Origin: Galaxea fascicularis
Taxonomy: Eukaryota; Cnidaria; Anthozoa; Scleractinia; Euphylliidae
NCBI GenBank assembly: GCA_948470475.1
Contig: OX419341.1
Span: forward strand, 5,034,353-5,098,352
Length of the DNA: 64,000 bases
Direction: 5' to 3'
Part shown: piece after piece, positions 48,301 to 64,000 of the stretch
Layout: each line of letters begins with the position of its first letter
Position numbering within the stretch: position 1 is the stretch's first letter
Position numbers and translations under genes: made by a program
Notes under the pieces: model-generated
Told to the model about the DNA's origin: nothing
Seen by the model: only the letters and a program-made list of their open reading frames with translations
Databases searched by the model: none

Positions 48301-51300
48301 TACTTTAGCATGGAGCTCCATACCTCGCTCAAATATTGGCTAGGCAAAACACAAGTGAAATCAGATTGTGTTAATCCAAATATAACCACCTCCTCCTGCC
48401 ATCTCTCTAGAACTTCAAATTAACCCTTTAACCTCTAAGAGTGATCAGCATGAAATTTCTCCTAGTAACTCAACATTTAATAAAACACAGTGGTCAGGAG
48501 AATTAAGAACAAGATCGCACAAGATGAATTTGCTTGATATTTTAAGACTGACTCTTCACTTCTTCTATAGAAAATGCATAGCCGGGGCAACAAATGAGAA
48601 TTTAAATTTTGGAGAGGGGAGAAATCGTTGTTTTTTCTCCCTCTCACCTCGCACTTTGCCCTCGATGTCTTGCGCTTCGCGATCAGCTCAATACACACCT
48701 GTTTTGCAGGCTCGATTCTACCTTACCTTAGGGGAGCCATCCTTGTGAATTCCAACATCATTTGTTGCAATACCTTTAACACTGCCATCCTCATGATACA
48801 AAACCTACAGTATATTGAAATTAAATTTCAACGTAAATCAGGTTTCTCATAGCAAGTTTGGGTCATGCACCCACTGTATGAGAAACATCTAATCACACGA
48901 AGGTGAGACAAGCCCTGAAATATGTCAAACAACTAAAGCCCTTTATGCAAAACCATCATATTTAAATGACTTTTTAGGCCATTTTTTTTTTTCATAATTG
49001 CCCAAAGATCATGAATTCTGGAAAACCAACAGAGAGAAAAACAAGAAATGTTGCTCTTTGACTAAATTTATGGCTACATGCAAAAATATAGGCATTTGGG
49101 CAAATCTGAAAAAACTGACTTTAAAAAAACATTTGCAACATACAGTAGTTTAATTGATATAAAACCAGTGTTCCAAGTTTACAAGAGGTTGGGGGGGCGG
49201 AAGTCCTCGGGTCAAAAAACCTAGAAGTTTAGCTACATAACCTGACAAATTAATAGAAGATTTACAATCATTATGACTTGGCAGGAGCTGTGAGAATTTG
49301 ACCTGATGGAATTCCTTGTTGACACACTACCTTACAAACTCATCTGGAACCTTAAATTAACTCATTCAATTATTTGTTTGGGAGAATCAAAACCCTATGC
49401 ACCGCCATCTCCACATTGCAATATGTGCATACAGCTGTAACATGTGCTTACAGCTGTGCATACGTGCATATTGCTTTGCCCTGTGATTGGAACGCAAGGC
49501 GCAGCCACAGTGTTTGGTAAAATCGAAACTGCACGTGTGACATTACACTTGTGCTTCCCACTATCACTACCTATCGCTTCTAAAAAGCGATGTAAAGCTA
49601 TGAAGCCAAAGGTTACGATTGAGCTGATTCTCATGTGATAACAGAAGCTAACTTAAGCTTATTTAAATAAGACACACAACAATAAACACTTACAAGTAGA
49701 ATCCACGTCCGCTGATTTGTTAGCGACGCAGTTTAAGGTAAGCTTAATGAAATCTTAAGCTTAAATGTTCTACTACTATATTCAAGCGGTCGTGTAAATG
49801 CAAACTTCGTTGTTTAATATTTTAATGTCACCTTAATAAAGGCCTTAAGTTTTAAGATAGACGTTTGAATTTCTATTAGAGAGTAGCCGGACCTTTGCAC
49901 TTACACTTTAAGAGGTATTTCTTTCGCTTCTCACATTAGTTCGCAATATTTGTTTGCAGCAAATTCCACGCGGGCTATAAGGGAGTTTTAGCAACTAGGA
50001 CGGCAACGGCAACGAGAACGCCACAAAACAATGGGTTTAATAAGCAAAAACAATCATTGTGCACGTGCGTTTTATAGTTTTGTACATTTCGTTGCCGTCA
50101 TCTGCAAAACAACAACGTGAAATGACCAATTTTTATGTTTTCTCGAGAACGTGAGCGCATGACGGCAAAGTTTTCTGCTAAGCAAGTAAAAGATGGTTGC
50201 GTTCCCTTCGCCTTCAGTTCACTTTCTTAAATGGTTGGTGACCCCTATTTTTCTTTCCAGAAACATATTTTATTTACAGTTATCTCCACATTGTCCAAAA
50301 ATGAACAAAAATCAATCTGGGAAGTTAAAAAAATTTAAGATTTCCGTCCACGGGACATCCAATACTGCCATCTTGCGGCTGCAAGGCGCGTGAAACTATG
50401 GCCGGTATTAATGCGAACTTGTTCTTTAAGGAACCTCACCAGTTGACTAGATTCACTTAATAGGTCCACTTAGACAATATTTGGCAGAGAACATTTCACT
50501 TCAAAGACTTAATTGCAATATTTTTGGGCTTACAGACACTATGGCCTTTTTCGCGAACGAAGCCCGATTTTTTCAGATTAAGAGTGTTCTTCCAGGCATG
50601 TTCTCTTCAAAACGAAGTCGGTGACCCCCCGTTTTTTTACATTTCTGACATAACCAACTCATCATCTTACAGTGGTAAAAGTCTCAGAATTAAAATCAAT
50701 GGTAGAAAATGTTCACGCGAACGTCTTTAAGTTCCCTCATACACACTGATAGGCACGCTACGCCGGAAGACCCGCTGATTTCATGACTGATGGAAGACAA
50801 AGCCGAAAGTCACTGGGAAGTTCAAGTTGCAACAACCGCAAATTTTACTGTAGTCAAAGGTGGTCCGGCCGTATCTTTCTTTTGCTTTCTCTTTCGTTTT
50901 CTTTTCTTTCACGAACGCGAATAATGTACAACATAATTTAGGACAACTAGCTTTAAACAAAATTTTACTTTAAAGAGTTAACTACCGCATAAAACGTCCG
51001 GTCATCCAAGGATTTGACCGGACAAAACCCATTTTTGAGCGGACATTGTGCGTTGACCGGCGGTTATTTGAAGCCCTGGATTATCATCTCCCGCTGTGTC
51101 TGTGTAATTAGTATTGTCTCCTTCTGTCTGAAAAGACAATGGACTGTGCTGGAGAAGTCAGTTCACTCTGTTGGAACAGCATTGACTGTGACTGTGTAAT
51201 TAACTCGCTGAAAAAATGCCTTTATCATTGTGCGTACTACCAGTAAGCTTTAAGCCAGGTGTTGAAAACTGGGCATCCAGGAGGCATTTTTTCCCAAACA

Positions 51301-53749
51301 ATTATAAGAGATCAGTAAATTTTCCTTGAATTTGTTCTAAAAGTGGGCATCCACAGGACACCTGGACACCCTTCTGACTAAAGCCTTCACTACCAGTTTT
51401 GCTTACATGTAATTTGCACTGAAATTACGATGCTCTCACCTCACTAGCAGCATATCCGGGGTATATTTCCACTCCTAACGCCTCAGCCTGCTCACCTAAC
51501 CACCGCACAAAGTTTCCCAGCCTTACAATGTAGTTTCCATGGTTGTGCATTGGTAACCCTGTGCACAAAGAACAAAAAATTAATAATCTAAACATAATAA
51601 CACCAAGGATTTAAATCACTCTCACCTCTCCTCTGTTTTCTAGTCTACTACACTCACGAACTGCTAGAGGTAAATTATTTCTACAAGTGGTAACCTAAAA
51701 TGCCATGACTGCATCTAACCAATATTACATTGTATACATGTATTTTTTTTTTAAATTAAATATCTGAACAGTCGACAAACAGAGAGTAAACAAACAAAAT
51801 GGCCCCAGCTAACATTTGGAGGCCAGATCAATCAAATAAATGGCCTGCACAAAGATTATGAACATCAGTGTTTACAGGATATTTGACTGTCAACAAAGCC
51901 AGTACAATAACTTGTGTCATTTACAATAACTTACAATAACTTGTGTCATTGTCCTAACCATTCAATTATTGAATGGTTAGGATAATGACACGAGTTGTAT
52001 CAGATTTATGGGAAGTACACTGTACATAACTGTTCATGTACAATCATACAAACTGAACTTCCTTCAGGTAAGGCATCATCTCACACCACAATCTCACAAA
52101 ATTAATGACTTGGGTCACATCCACCATTTATAAAAACAGTTGGATGACACACAATTTGCTCCATCAGCTTCGTAAATTTGGGAAAAGTTTGAAGCCAAAT
52201 TAAAGTATATCAAGTTAACATACATTACAACACAACGTTTTTACTTACACTTTTTCCAAACATACTGGTACAATGTTAACATTTATTCCATGCATACAAC
52301 CAGACATTACCACTGACTTTTTACTACAGTACAAATAGGGGTTCAGTTGAGTGAACTTGTCATCTTATTATTTGCAAAGGTCATTCTAAAGATGACCACT
52401 GTTGCTGACTATTATAGTGAAAGCTACTGTCAGTTCAATAGTATTGTATCATTTTTCAGCCCTCTGCTGGATTTAGCTTTTGTGGATGACATGTGTGGCT
52501 GTCACAACCATCTCCCAGATTTATGGGTTTTCGTTTCACATCTTAACTGTTTGCTGTCACATAAACTTTCCAGTCACAGTTACATAAATGTATACTTATT
52601 ACTAGACTTTATAAAAAAGACATTTTTAACTTCAATAAACCATGTTTTGTTTGACACTGAATGTGTTAAGGGATCTTTTAACCAGATTGACTCGGAAAGC
52701 AATGGTCTAACTTCAGTCGTGCTGTGACATTTCACACCAACCTCATTACCTTGAACCTCCATTATCTCAAACCATTTTTTCCCTGAGAGTGCAAAGTAGC
52801 AAGGGTTTTACTGTAATATTATTATCACTACTAAATTTTACTTGAGAGTGAGCTGTCACTTTATTAACACAAAACGTCACCAACTGTAACTGCATTATTG
52901 CAAGCTGACTGATTACTACCAGCTTTTCATATGTCAGGGCATATTTTAGAATGAACAGTTTCAACATTCATGCATGTCACTCTACACTTAATATTAGCAA
53001 GTAATTTCTCTGAAAACAATGCTTATAGACCACTTTCATAATGGCCACCGATAATATTTTTCTTTTGTATCTACATGTATGTTAATTAGACTTACTGGCC
53101 TCATTTCAGCACAAATATTCTTTTGAATTTTGCACATACAGCTGTAGCAGCGAGGTTAGAAAGGCTTATCAGCAATAAAACAAAAGAATATTTTATTTGG
53201 CCGCCATTATGAAAGAGGTCTATTATTGCAACAATCATAATTAAATGTTGCAAACAGCAGGAAATGAATCTCACACCTGGTAGTATCGGAACAGGAATTC
53301 TTCCCTTCTCTGTTAATATTGCAAATTTGTCCTCCTTGACCGGTGTGTTCAGGGGAGCCTAATAAATCAAATAATTATGTCAAAGATGAACAGTCTTAGC
53401 AAGTCTACCACTTACAGAAACATGAAGCCAGTCTTAGATAATCTGATTTTCACGTTTGACAGCTACAACTGTAATCATGCACAATACGTCATAAAAACAA
53501 CCAGACCAAGAGCTGACAATTTGTAATATTATTTTAAAATTTTATGTCAAAGATGGCATTTTCATTGTGCCATCACTGATCAGACGACTGAAGCTTTTAG
53601 AGATGCATTACAGCAAACTTTGGCATCAACACTCATCAACCCAAAGCTGGTTTCTTTAATTTACAGCTTGGTGCCTACTTGCCTACTGGCAGAAGTGAGT
53701 AAAAACCCAGTTGTATGTTTAGTGAAAACAGAGATCACGATACATGTAC

Positions 53750-53782
<33 letters not shown>

Positions 53783-53817
53783 GAATATCAAATGAAGACT
53801 GATCCTCACAGATGTGA

Positions 53818-53871
<54 letters not shown>

Positions 53872-56717
53872 CACTTTATTAATAAAAAATAAGTAAATCT
53901 TTCTAGGCAAGCAGAGATGCTCTACTCATTGGGCAGACTAAATCAAATCAAATCAAATCAAATGTTGCTTTTGGGGGAGATGGGGAAACCTCTTGCAGCA
54001 GAGTAGAGAACCAACAAACTCAGTCCACTGATCATGCCAAGTCCAGCAATCAAACCCAGGATACATTAGTGGAAGGTGAGGGCTCTCTGAACAATACCCC
54101 AACCCTGCTCCCCATGTGTGGTATGTTTCACTTAGTTTGTGCTTCAATATTTGCGCAGGGTTGTAACTAACAGTATATTGACTATACAACAATATCAAAG
54201 GAAGAATGATCATCGCAGTTGTGATCACAATTTTTACAATTGCGTAAAGAAGCCTGAAAAAATTCAGGACTTCAACGGGGCTTAACCCATGACCTCGCGA
54301 TTACGGTGCCATGCTCTACCAACTCGCACCGGAATCGCAAGATCACGTGTTCAAGCCCCGTTGAAGTCCTGATTTTTTCAGGCTTCTTTACGTAATTGTA
54401 AAAATTGTGATCACAACTGTGACGATCATTCTTCATTTGATTTCATATCTGCAGTTCACATATGACCTCTTTCATATGCGTTATTCACTATAACACAATA
54501 GCTGGAATCTCTGCCAGGCTACTTTTCACACATCACTGCCTACTTAAAACGTTCGCGATGGCTCAGGTGTGTTCTTGGCAGGTGGGTAAAACTTTGTTTA
54601 CAGCCAGCTAATTAGCATTATGCCAGGCCCTTAATGAAACTGTGCATAAAATGTTTTGAAATATTTAGTTCAACATTCTTCTCACCCCTTTATCCTTCCA
54701 ATCAGGCATGAGCTCATTTAGAGCTCGTGGCTCCAGGCATGCTCCAGACAGGGTATGCCCACCTAATTTGGAAAGGAGCATTTACAAGGTTATTTGAGGC
54801 AATTCAAACAACATTTTGGCCACTTTGCACAAAACATTGAAACAGATTTGTTTATAAATATTACTTATCTGCTTCAGAGAAGCAAGTTGTTTTCTAAGTA
54901 TAAGGAAAAGTTGAACAAGACAACAGTATTCCAAAGGCATCATTGACAACTCCATTTTCTAGACAAAAATAGGAATGCAGTTGAACTAGTTTATACTTTG
55001 TGTTAGAAGATAAGAGTACTTGAAATGGATTCACTGTATTAGAGATTTTAATCAAAGCATTCACAAGAGTCAATAGAAGATTTTAAAAGAATATTTTGCT
55101 ATGAATTGACTTTGACACAATAATGCTGTGTTTGATTTTTGGCTTCCTTTCAATGATGAATAACACTGAATGGATAACACAACCACGTTTTCGCTTGTAT
55201 CTCCTAAAAACCAAAAACCTCTTTGTCAGCTAGGGTGTCTTCGTACTGTGCATATATGGGTCTGTACAGAAATCTTGCTGTTATATTTATTTCCACAATA
55301 TTATTGATTATACAAAAACAGTTGATACAAGTAAAAAGTTTTTCTATGTTATGTAATCAAACAATATCAAACATTCAAAGCAATAATTGTTTTAGTAGAA
55401 ATCTCAGATTATCTCAAAAACACAAAGCTCTTTGCCTCTTGTACACATCTGTGCAATTCAAACCACAAAGATTCATAATAAACATAGTTCTTTAAAGCAC
55501 ATAGACGGTTTGTTTACATTTACGGACTAAGGTGGGCCGGAGCTGCAAGTATGGTCATGTGATTGCATCCGTCTGTTATTACATCAGCCAATTGGATATT
55601 TTGAAAGAAAAAAAAACAAGATAAAAATACTGAAAAGTTTTCAAGGCCTCAGTTTTTTAGTCTTTAAACTGAAAACAGAAAGATAGGGGCAACAATGTCT
55701 GTGATCTCACACTGGTATAACATTCTTGGAATAGTGTGAGTTAAAACAGGTCAAATTAAGGTCTCATCGATTTCTGAGGCTCTCTCTACAAGACACGCAC
55801 TATGTTATGTAATCAAACAACATCAAACATTCCAAAAAAAATTTAGTAGAAATCTAAGATTATCTCAAAACCACAAAGCTCTTTGCCTCTCTTACATATC
55901 TGTGCTATTCAAACCACAAAGATTCGTAATAAACGTAGTTCTTTAGTTTGGTTACGTCTATGGAGGTGGGTCGGAGGTGTGAGTATAGTCACGCAATCAC
56001 ATCCGTCTGTTGTTACATCAGCCAGTTGAATATTTTGAAAAAAAAAAAACTAGATAAAAATACTGAAAAAAAAAGTTATTAAGGCCTCTTTTTTAAGTCT
56101 TAAACTGAAAACAGAAAGATAGGAGCAATAACGTCAGTGATCTCACGATTGCATAATATTGTTGGAAGTTACACGGATCAATGTCTCACCGATTTCTGAA
56201 GCTTTCTCTACAAGACACACTCTGATTTCTTTTCCTTTTTCCTCAGCCAGTTGCTTTAGTCTAATGGCTGCTGATAAGCCAGCTGGCCCTCCTCCGACAA
56301 TAACAACGTCGGCTTCGTCTGAAAATCTCTCCATGTCCACCTCTACACACACCAAAAACACAAACATTTAAGCTTATATCGCGATCGCAGACCCATTAGC
56401 TTTCAGAAAGCTTCGTAGGCATGCATACAATTACGCAAATAAAAATCAACGATTTGAAAAGAACGCTGAAATGCTGAAATATCATCTTTTAAAATACCTT
56501 TCCATCTTGCGTCAGTTTCTCGTGGTACAATTGTATAATGAGTTGTAATTTTCGGCACGGAATCGCTGGAGTAGAGGCGACTTTGAAAGAGAGGCAACGC
56601 TGAAAAATGAAAACAAACCAACGCTTTAGGATTGATGACAGACTCATGATGAAATGAATACGATACACTACCTCTCTTTGCACTTCTACCAATATTCCGA
56701 AAACGATAACTCCACAT
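41785..56717 (-). CDS. ETFDH: Electron transfer flavoprotein-ubiquinone oxidoreductase, mitochondrial (14 exons, 608 aa)
   Basis: Inner-membrane enzyme that passes electrons from electron transfer flavoprotein to ubiquinone, serving fatty-acid and amino-acid dehydrogenases. Exons: 56717-56672, 56599-56498, 56342-56190, 54762-54686, 53358-53277, 51558-51440, 48804-48727, 48339-48193, 46512-46447, 45755-45681, 44823-44773, 44335-44243, 43052-42884 and 42353-41785. All borders are GT-AG, phases agree, and the total is 609 codons with stop (human protein 617 aa). Residues 1 to about 30 are basic, hydroxylated and free of acids, as in a mitochondrial targeting peptide. The FAD-binding VGGGPAG lies at 65-71. 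The 4Fe-4S cysteines are at 552, 577, 580 and 583. Near-identity to animal ETFDH runs the whole length, so the gene looks intact. Intron 1 is only 72 nt and in frame, so its removal is likely but not certain. Confidence 0.97.
42884..54762 (-). CDS. ETFDH: ETFDH exons 4-13: catalytic and ubiquinone-binding core
   Basis: Ten short exons (51-169 nt). Landmarks: [13 protein letters not shown] (54762-54686), [20 protein letters not shown] (51558-51440), [13 protein letters not shown] (48339-48193), HTVGWPL (46512-46447), [10 protein letters not shown] (45755-45681), [20 protein letters not shown] (44335-44243) and [20 protein letters not shown] (43052-42884). All are diagnostic for the ETF-QO family. 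The order and phases are consistent and no exon is missing against the human protein. Confidence 0.95.
43273..43639 (+). mobile_element. MITE with TA duplication (family 1, full copy)
   Basis: Ends GGGAGTT and AACTCCC with flanking TA on both sides (43271-43272 and 43640-43641). Sub-terminal sequence ACGGCGACGGCAACGAGAAC near the left end has its inverted match (TCTCGTTGCCGTCGCCGTCC) near the right. The TA duplication suggests a Tc1/mariner-type relative. It lies in ETFDH intron 13-12. Confidence 0.8.
44493..44618 (+). mobile_element. Hairpin MITE
   Basis: Terminal inverted repeats GAAAGCCACTCATTGGGC at the left and the reverse complement at the right, with inner arms GGCAC/TATGGCC against GGCCATAGCGCC. 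About 126 bp, in ETFDH intron 11. Confidence 0.8.
45142..45280 (+). mobile_element. Short MITE with GTGCGTGTGTACTTT ends
   Basis: Perfect 15-base terminal inverted repeats (GTGCGTGTGTACTTT and AAAGTACACACGCAC) bound 139 bp. Non-coding, in ETFDH intron 10. Confidence 0.8.
46540..46830 (+). mobile_element. Dispersed repeat, copy 2, ending in a hairpin
   Basis: Matches the 11139-11340 repeat and continues into a short inverted repeat (GTGTTTTATCGGG at 46751 against CCCGATAAAACAC near 46797), which may be the terminal inverted repeat of the family. It lies in ETFDH intron 9. Confidence 0.65.
49981..50180 (+). mobile_element. Truncated copy of the GGGAGTT-type MITE
   Basis: The left half of the 43273-43639 element recurs here with about 90 percent similarity by eye (CGGCAACGGCAACGAGAACG, CACGTGCGTTTTA). 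The right half is missing. It lies in ETFDH intron 6. Confidence 0.75.
53753..53870. repeat. Two (AAT)n microsatellites
   Basis: AAT triplet runs at 53753-53781 and 53818-53870, separated by about 36 bases, in ETFDH intron 4. Confidence 0.95.
54201..54332 (-). mobile_element. tRNA-derived SINE-like repeat, left arm of an inverted pair
   Basis: On the minus strand it reads as a tRNA-like head (GAGTTGGTAGAGCATGGCAC), then GGTCATGGGTTAAGCCCCGT (B-box region) and a body with CAGGCTTCTTTACGCAATTG. I recall this as a very common coral SINE; that is memory, not a search. In ETFDH intron 4. Confidence 0.65.
54333..54480 (+). mobile_element. tRNA-derived SINE-like repeat, right arm of an inverted pair
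   Basis: Same family as the left arm, in opposite orientation and directly abutting it: AAGCCCCGTTGAAGTCCTGA, CAGGCTTCTTTACGTAATTG, then TTGATTTCATATCTGCAGTT. It lacks most of the tRNA head. The two arms form a hairpin of about 100 paired bases. Confidence 0.65.
55345..55800 (-). repeat. Tandem duplicate (456 bp) in ETFDH intron 3 with a dead exon 3 fragment
   Basis: This copy begins TATGTTATGTAATCAAAC at 55345, and the parental copy begins identically at 55801, so the two units are directly head to tail. The last 42 bases (55759-55800) match the end of exon 3 and its donor. The donor GT has become AT in the copy, so it cannot be spliced as in the parent. Indels elsewhere show the duplication is not brand new. 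Confidence 0.85.
55801..56222 (-). repeat. Parental unit of the ETFDH intron 3 tandem duplication
   Basis: Spans the 5' part of intron 3 and the last about 33 bases of exon 3 (56190-56222). The functional GTGAGA donor is retained here. Confidence 0.85.
56190..56342 (-). CDS. ETFDH: ETFDH exon 3: FAD-binding Rossmann motif
   Basis: Codes the segment [20 protein letters not shown] through [12 protein letters not shown], the dinucleotide-binding beta-alpha-beta unit. It ends in phase 1 at a GTGAGA donor. The 3' end of this exon is duplicated in the following intron at 55759-55800 with a mutated donor. Confidence 0.95.
56498..56717 (-). CDS. ETFDH: ETFDH exons 1-2: mitochondrial targeting peptide and N-terminus
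   Basis: Exon 1 (56717-56672) codes [15 protein letters not shown]; exon 2 (56599-56498) continues [20 protein letters not shown], whose last part matches the conserved mature start (ITTHYTI, then DARWK). Intron 1 has a weak GTAGTG donor but a strong T-rich acceptor. If retained, it would add 24 residues without a stop, so a longer isoform is possible. Confidence 0.85.
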
Positions 56718-57010
56718 GTGTGTACCGAATTAAAGAAGTTCAAACTTCATCGAAATTTTTCTAACCGCACATGCAATCTACGTTGGACTGCGTTACTGTT
56801 CCAAAGGTCAAATTTCCGCGCCTACGTGTCCCTTGGCTTGCCGCTGAGCAGGAAACGAGCGAAGTAGCGGGCATTTGCCGAAGAGAAACGAGGCTTTCCG
56901 GAAAAATCCGAAAATTTCTCGTGAAGTTGTTTCATCCAACATGGAGAAGTCCAGCAGAAACATCCTGCAAATCCTGATGAGAAGACAGGAGGAGAAAGGA
57001 GGCTAAAATC
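56718..57010. promoter_or_regulatory. Bidirectional promoter region between ETFDH and TMEM184C
   Basis: Only 293 bp lie between the two divergent start codons, and both 5' untranslated regions must fit inside. The sequence is richer in CG dinucleotides than its surroundings (TTTCCGCGCCTACG, CGAGCGAAGTAGCGGG) and has no obvious TATA box, as is usual for housekeeping bidirectional promoters. The exact start sites are not visible. Confidence 0.7.
56941..57006 (+). other. Upstream ORF in the TMEM184C leader (21 codons)
   Basis: An ATG in strong context (AACATGG) opens MEKSSRNILQILMRRQEEKG and stops at TAA 57004-57006, four bases before the main ATG at 57011. It would require leaky scanning or reinitiation for TMEM184C to be made, if transcription starts upstream of it. 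Confidence 0.6.
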
Positions 57011-63554
<6,544 letters not shown>

Positions 63555-64000
63555 TGGCCAATTAAGGTTGAATTCTGCTTCTCTATTCAGTTTTACTGCC
63601 CCATACCTCATCTCGAAGGTTCAGTTAGGGAGGTAGAACTCGTGGATTCTTTCAAGATGCATGATGCGGCCCGATCTATGCTTCATAGCCCGCGGTGCAC
63701 TATGGTAGATCTTTTTATAAGGAGGAAGTTTAACTCGGTTCAAGTCAAACAGTATAATCGAGACCAATACTGTCTCTGTGATAGCCTGCGTCTCAAGCGT
63801 TTCCGCTGGTAATGGGGCGAGAGCAAAACAGAGATGCGAGAGGGGAGGCATTTTAGTTTTGCTCTCGCCCTATTTCCCGCGCATCCGAAATTTGGAAACG
63901 CCACGGAAACGCTCGCTGAGTTCTTCACATGGCTGACATAGTACGCTTTCAAACGGTCTTCCTATCTTCCGTGTGTCCACGTTGCCCGAAACGAGATAAC
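63555..64000. other. 3' flank of TMEM184C with an imperfect inverted repeat
   Basis: The segment about 63785-63925 has GGGGCGAGAGCAAAAC against GTTTTGCTCTCGCCC, and CGTTTCCGCTGG against the GGAAACGCCACGGAAACGCT region, the pattern of a MITE. No coding signal is seen. Confidence 0.5.

Noticed and set aside
50193..50730. Plus-strand ORFs near 50.2-50.7 kb
   Set aside because: They lie inside an ETFDH intron over relatives of the GGTGACCCCC-type MITE and are not protein-like.
53749..53870. CRISPR-like or regulatory array
   Set aside because: Simple AAT microsatellite without spacers, in a eukaryotic intron.
54268..54332. tRNA gene on the minus strand
   Set aside because: The head resembles a tRNA, but the acceptor stem does not pair and a SINE tail follows.

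Overview
The window looks like nuclear DNA of a cnidarian, most likely a stony coral. The genes are split into many small exons with GT-AG introns, the background is AT-rich, and there is a dense load of short foldback (MITE-like) elements and tRNA-derived repeats of a type I recall from anthozoan genomes. The species call is inference from repeat style and gene content. Exon borders below were set by hand from splice signals, reading phase and family conservation.

Left third (1-19196, minus strand): the 5' part of a large secreted von Willebrand factor D and EGF domain (VWDE-like) gene. Eleven exons join in phase into about 829 codons: signal peptide, uromodulin-type D8C domain, linker region, VWD domain, a furin-like site and a first EGF module. 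The gene runs off the left edge. Its promoter-proximal segment, including the signal-peptide end of exon 1, occurs three times (near 19.05-19.75, 19.88-20.93 and 21.9-22.98 kb). The two outer copies carry early stop codons.

Middle (23-41.8 kb): mostly repeats, with two small genes that resemble no family I can name with confidence. One is a plus-strand two-exon gene for a 101-residue single-pass membrane protein (23275-23636, AATAAA at 23807). The other is a minus-strand three-exon gene for a 145-residue secreted protein with a short, very basic C-terminus holding two cysteines (28725-30806). Several orphan exon-like segments lie at 27.6-28.2, 31.05-31.16, 33.15-33.57 and 35.3-35.6 kb.

Right third: ETFDH, the mitochondrial electron-transfer-flavoprotein:ubiquinone oxidoreductase, is complete on the minus strand in 14 exons (41785-56717, 608 aa). 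It is head-to-head with TMEM184C on the plus strand in 9 exons (57011-63554, 406 aa). Only 293 bp separate the two start codons, so a shared bidirectional promoter is likely. ETFDH intron 3 carries a 456-bp tandem duplication that copied the end of exon 3 but lost its splice donor.

The three recognised genes have unrelated jobs: extracellular matrix or adhesion, mitochondrial electron transfer, and membrane transport or trafficking. There is no operon-like logic. What stands out is the pair of undescribed small genes and the recent local duplications.
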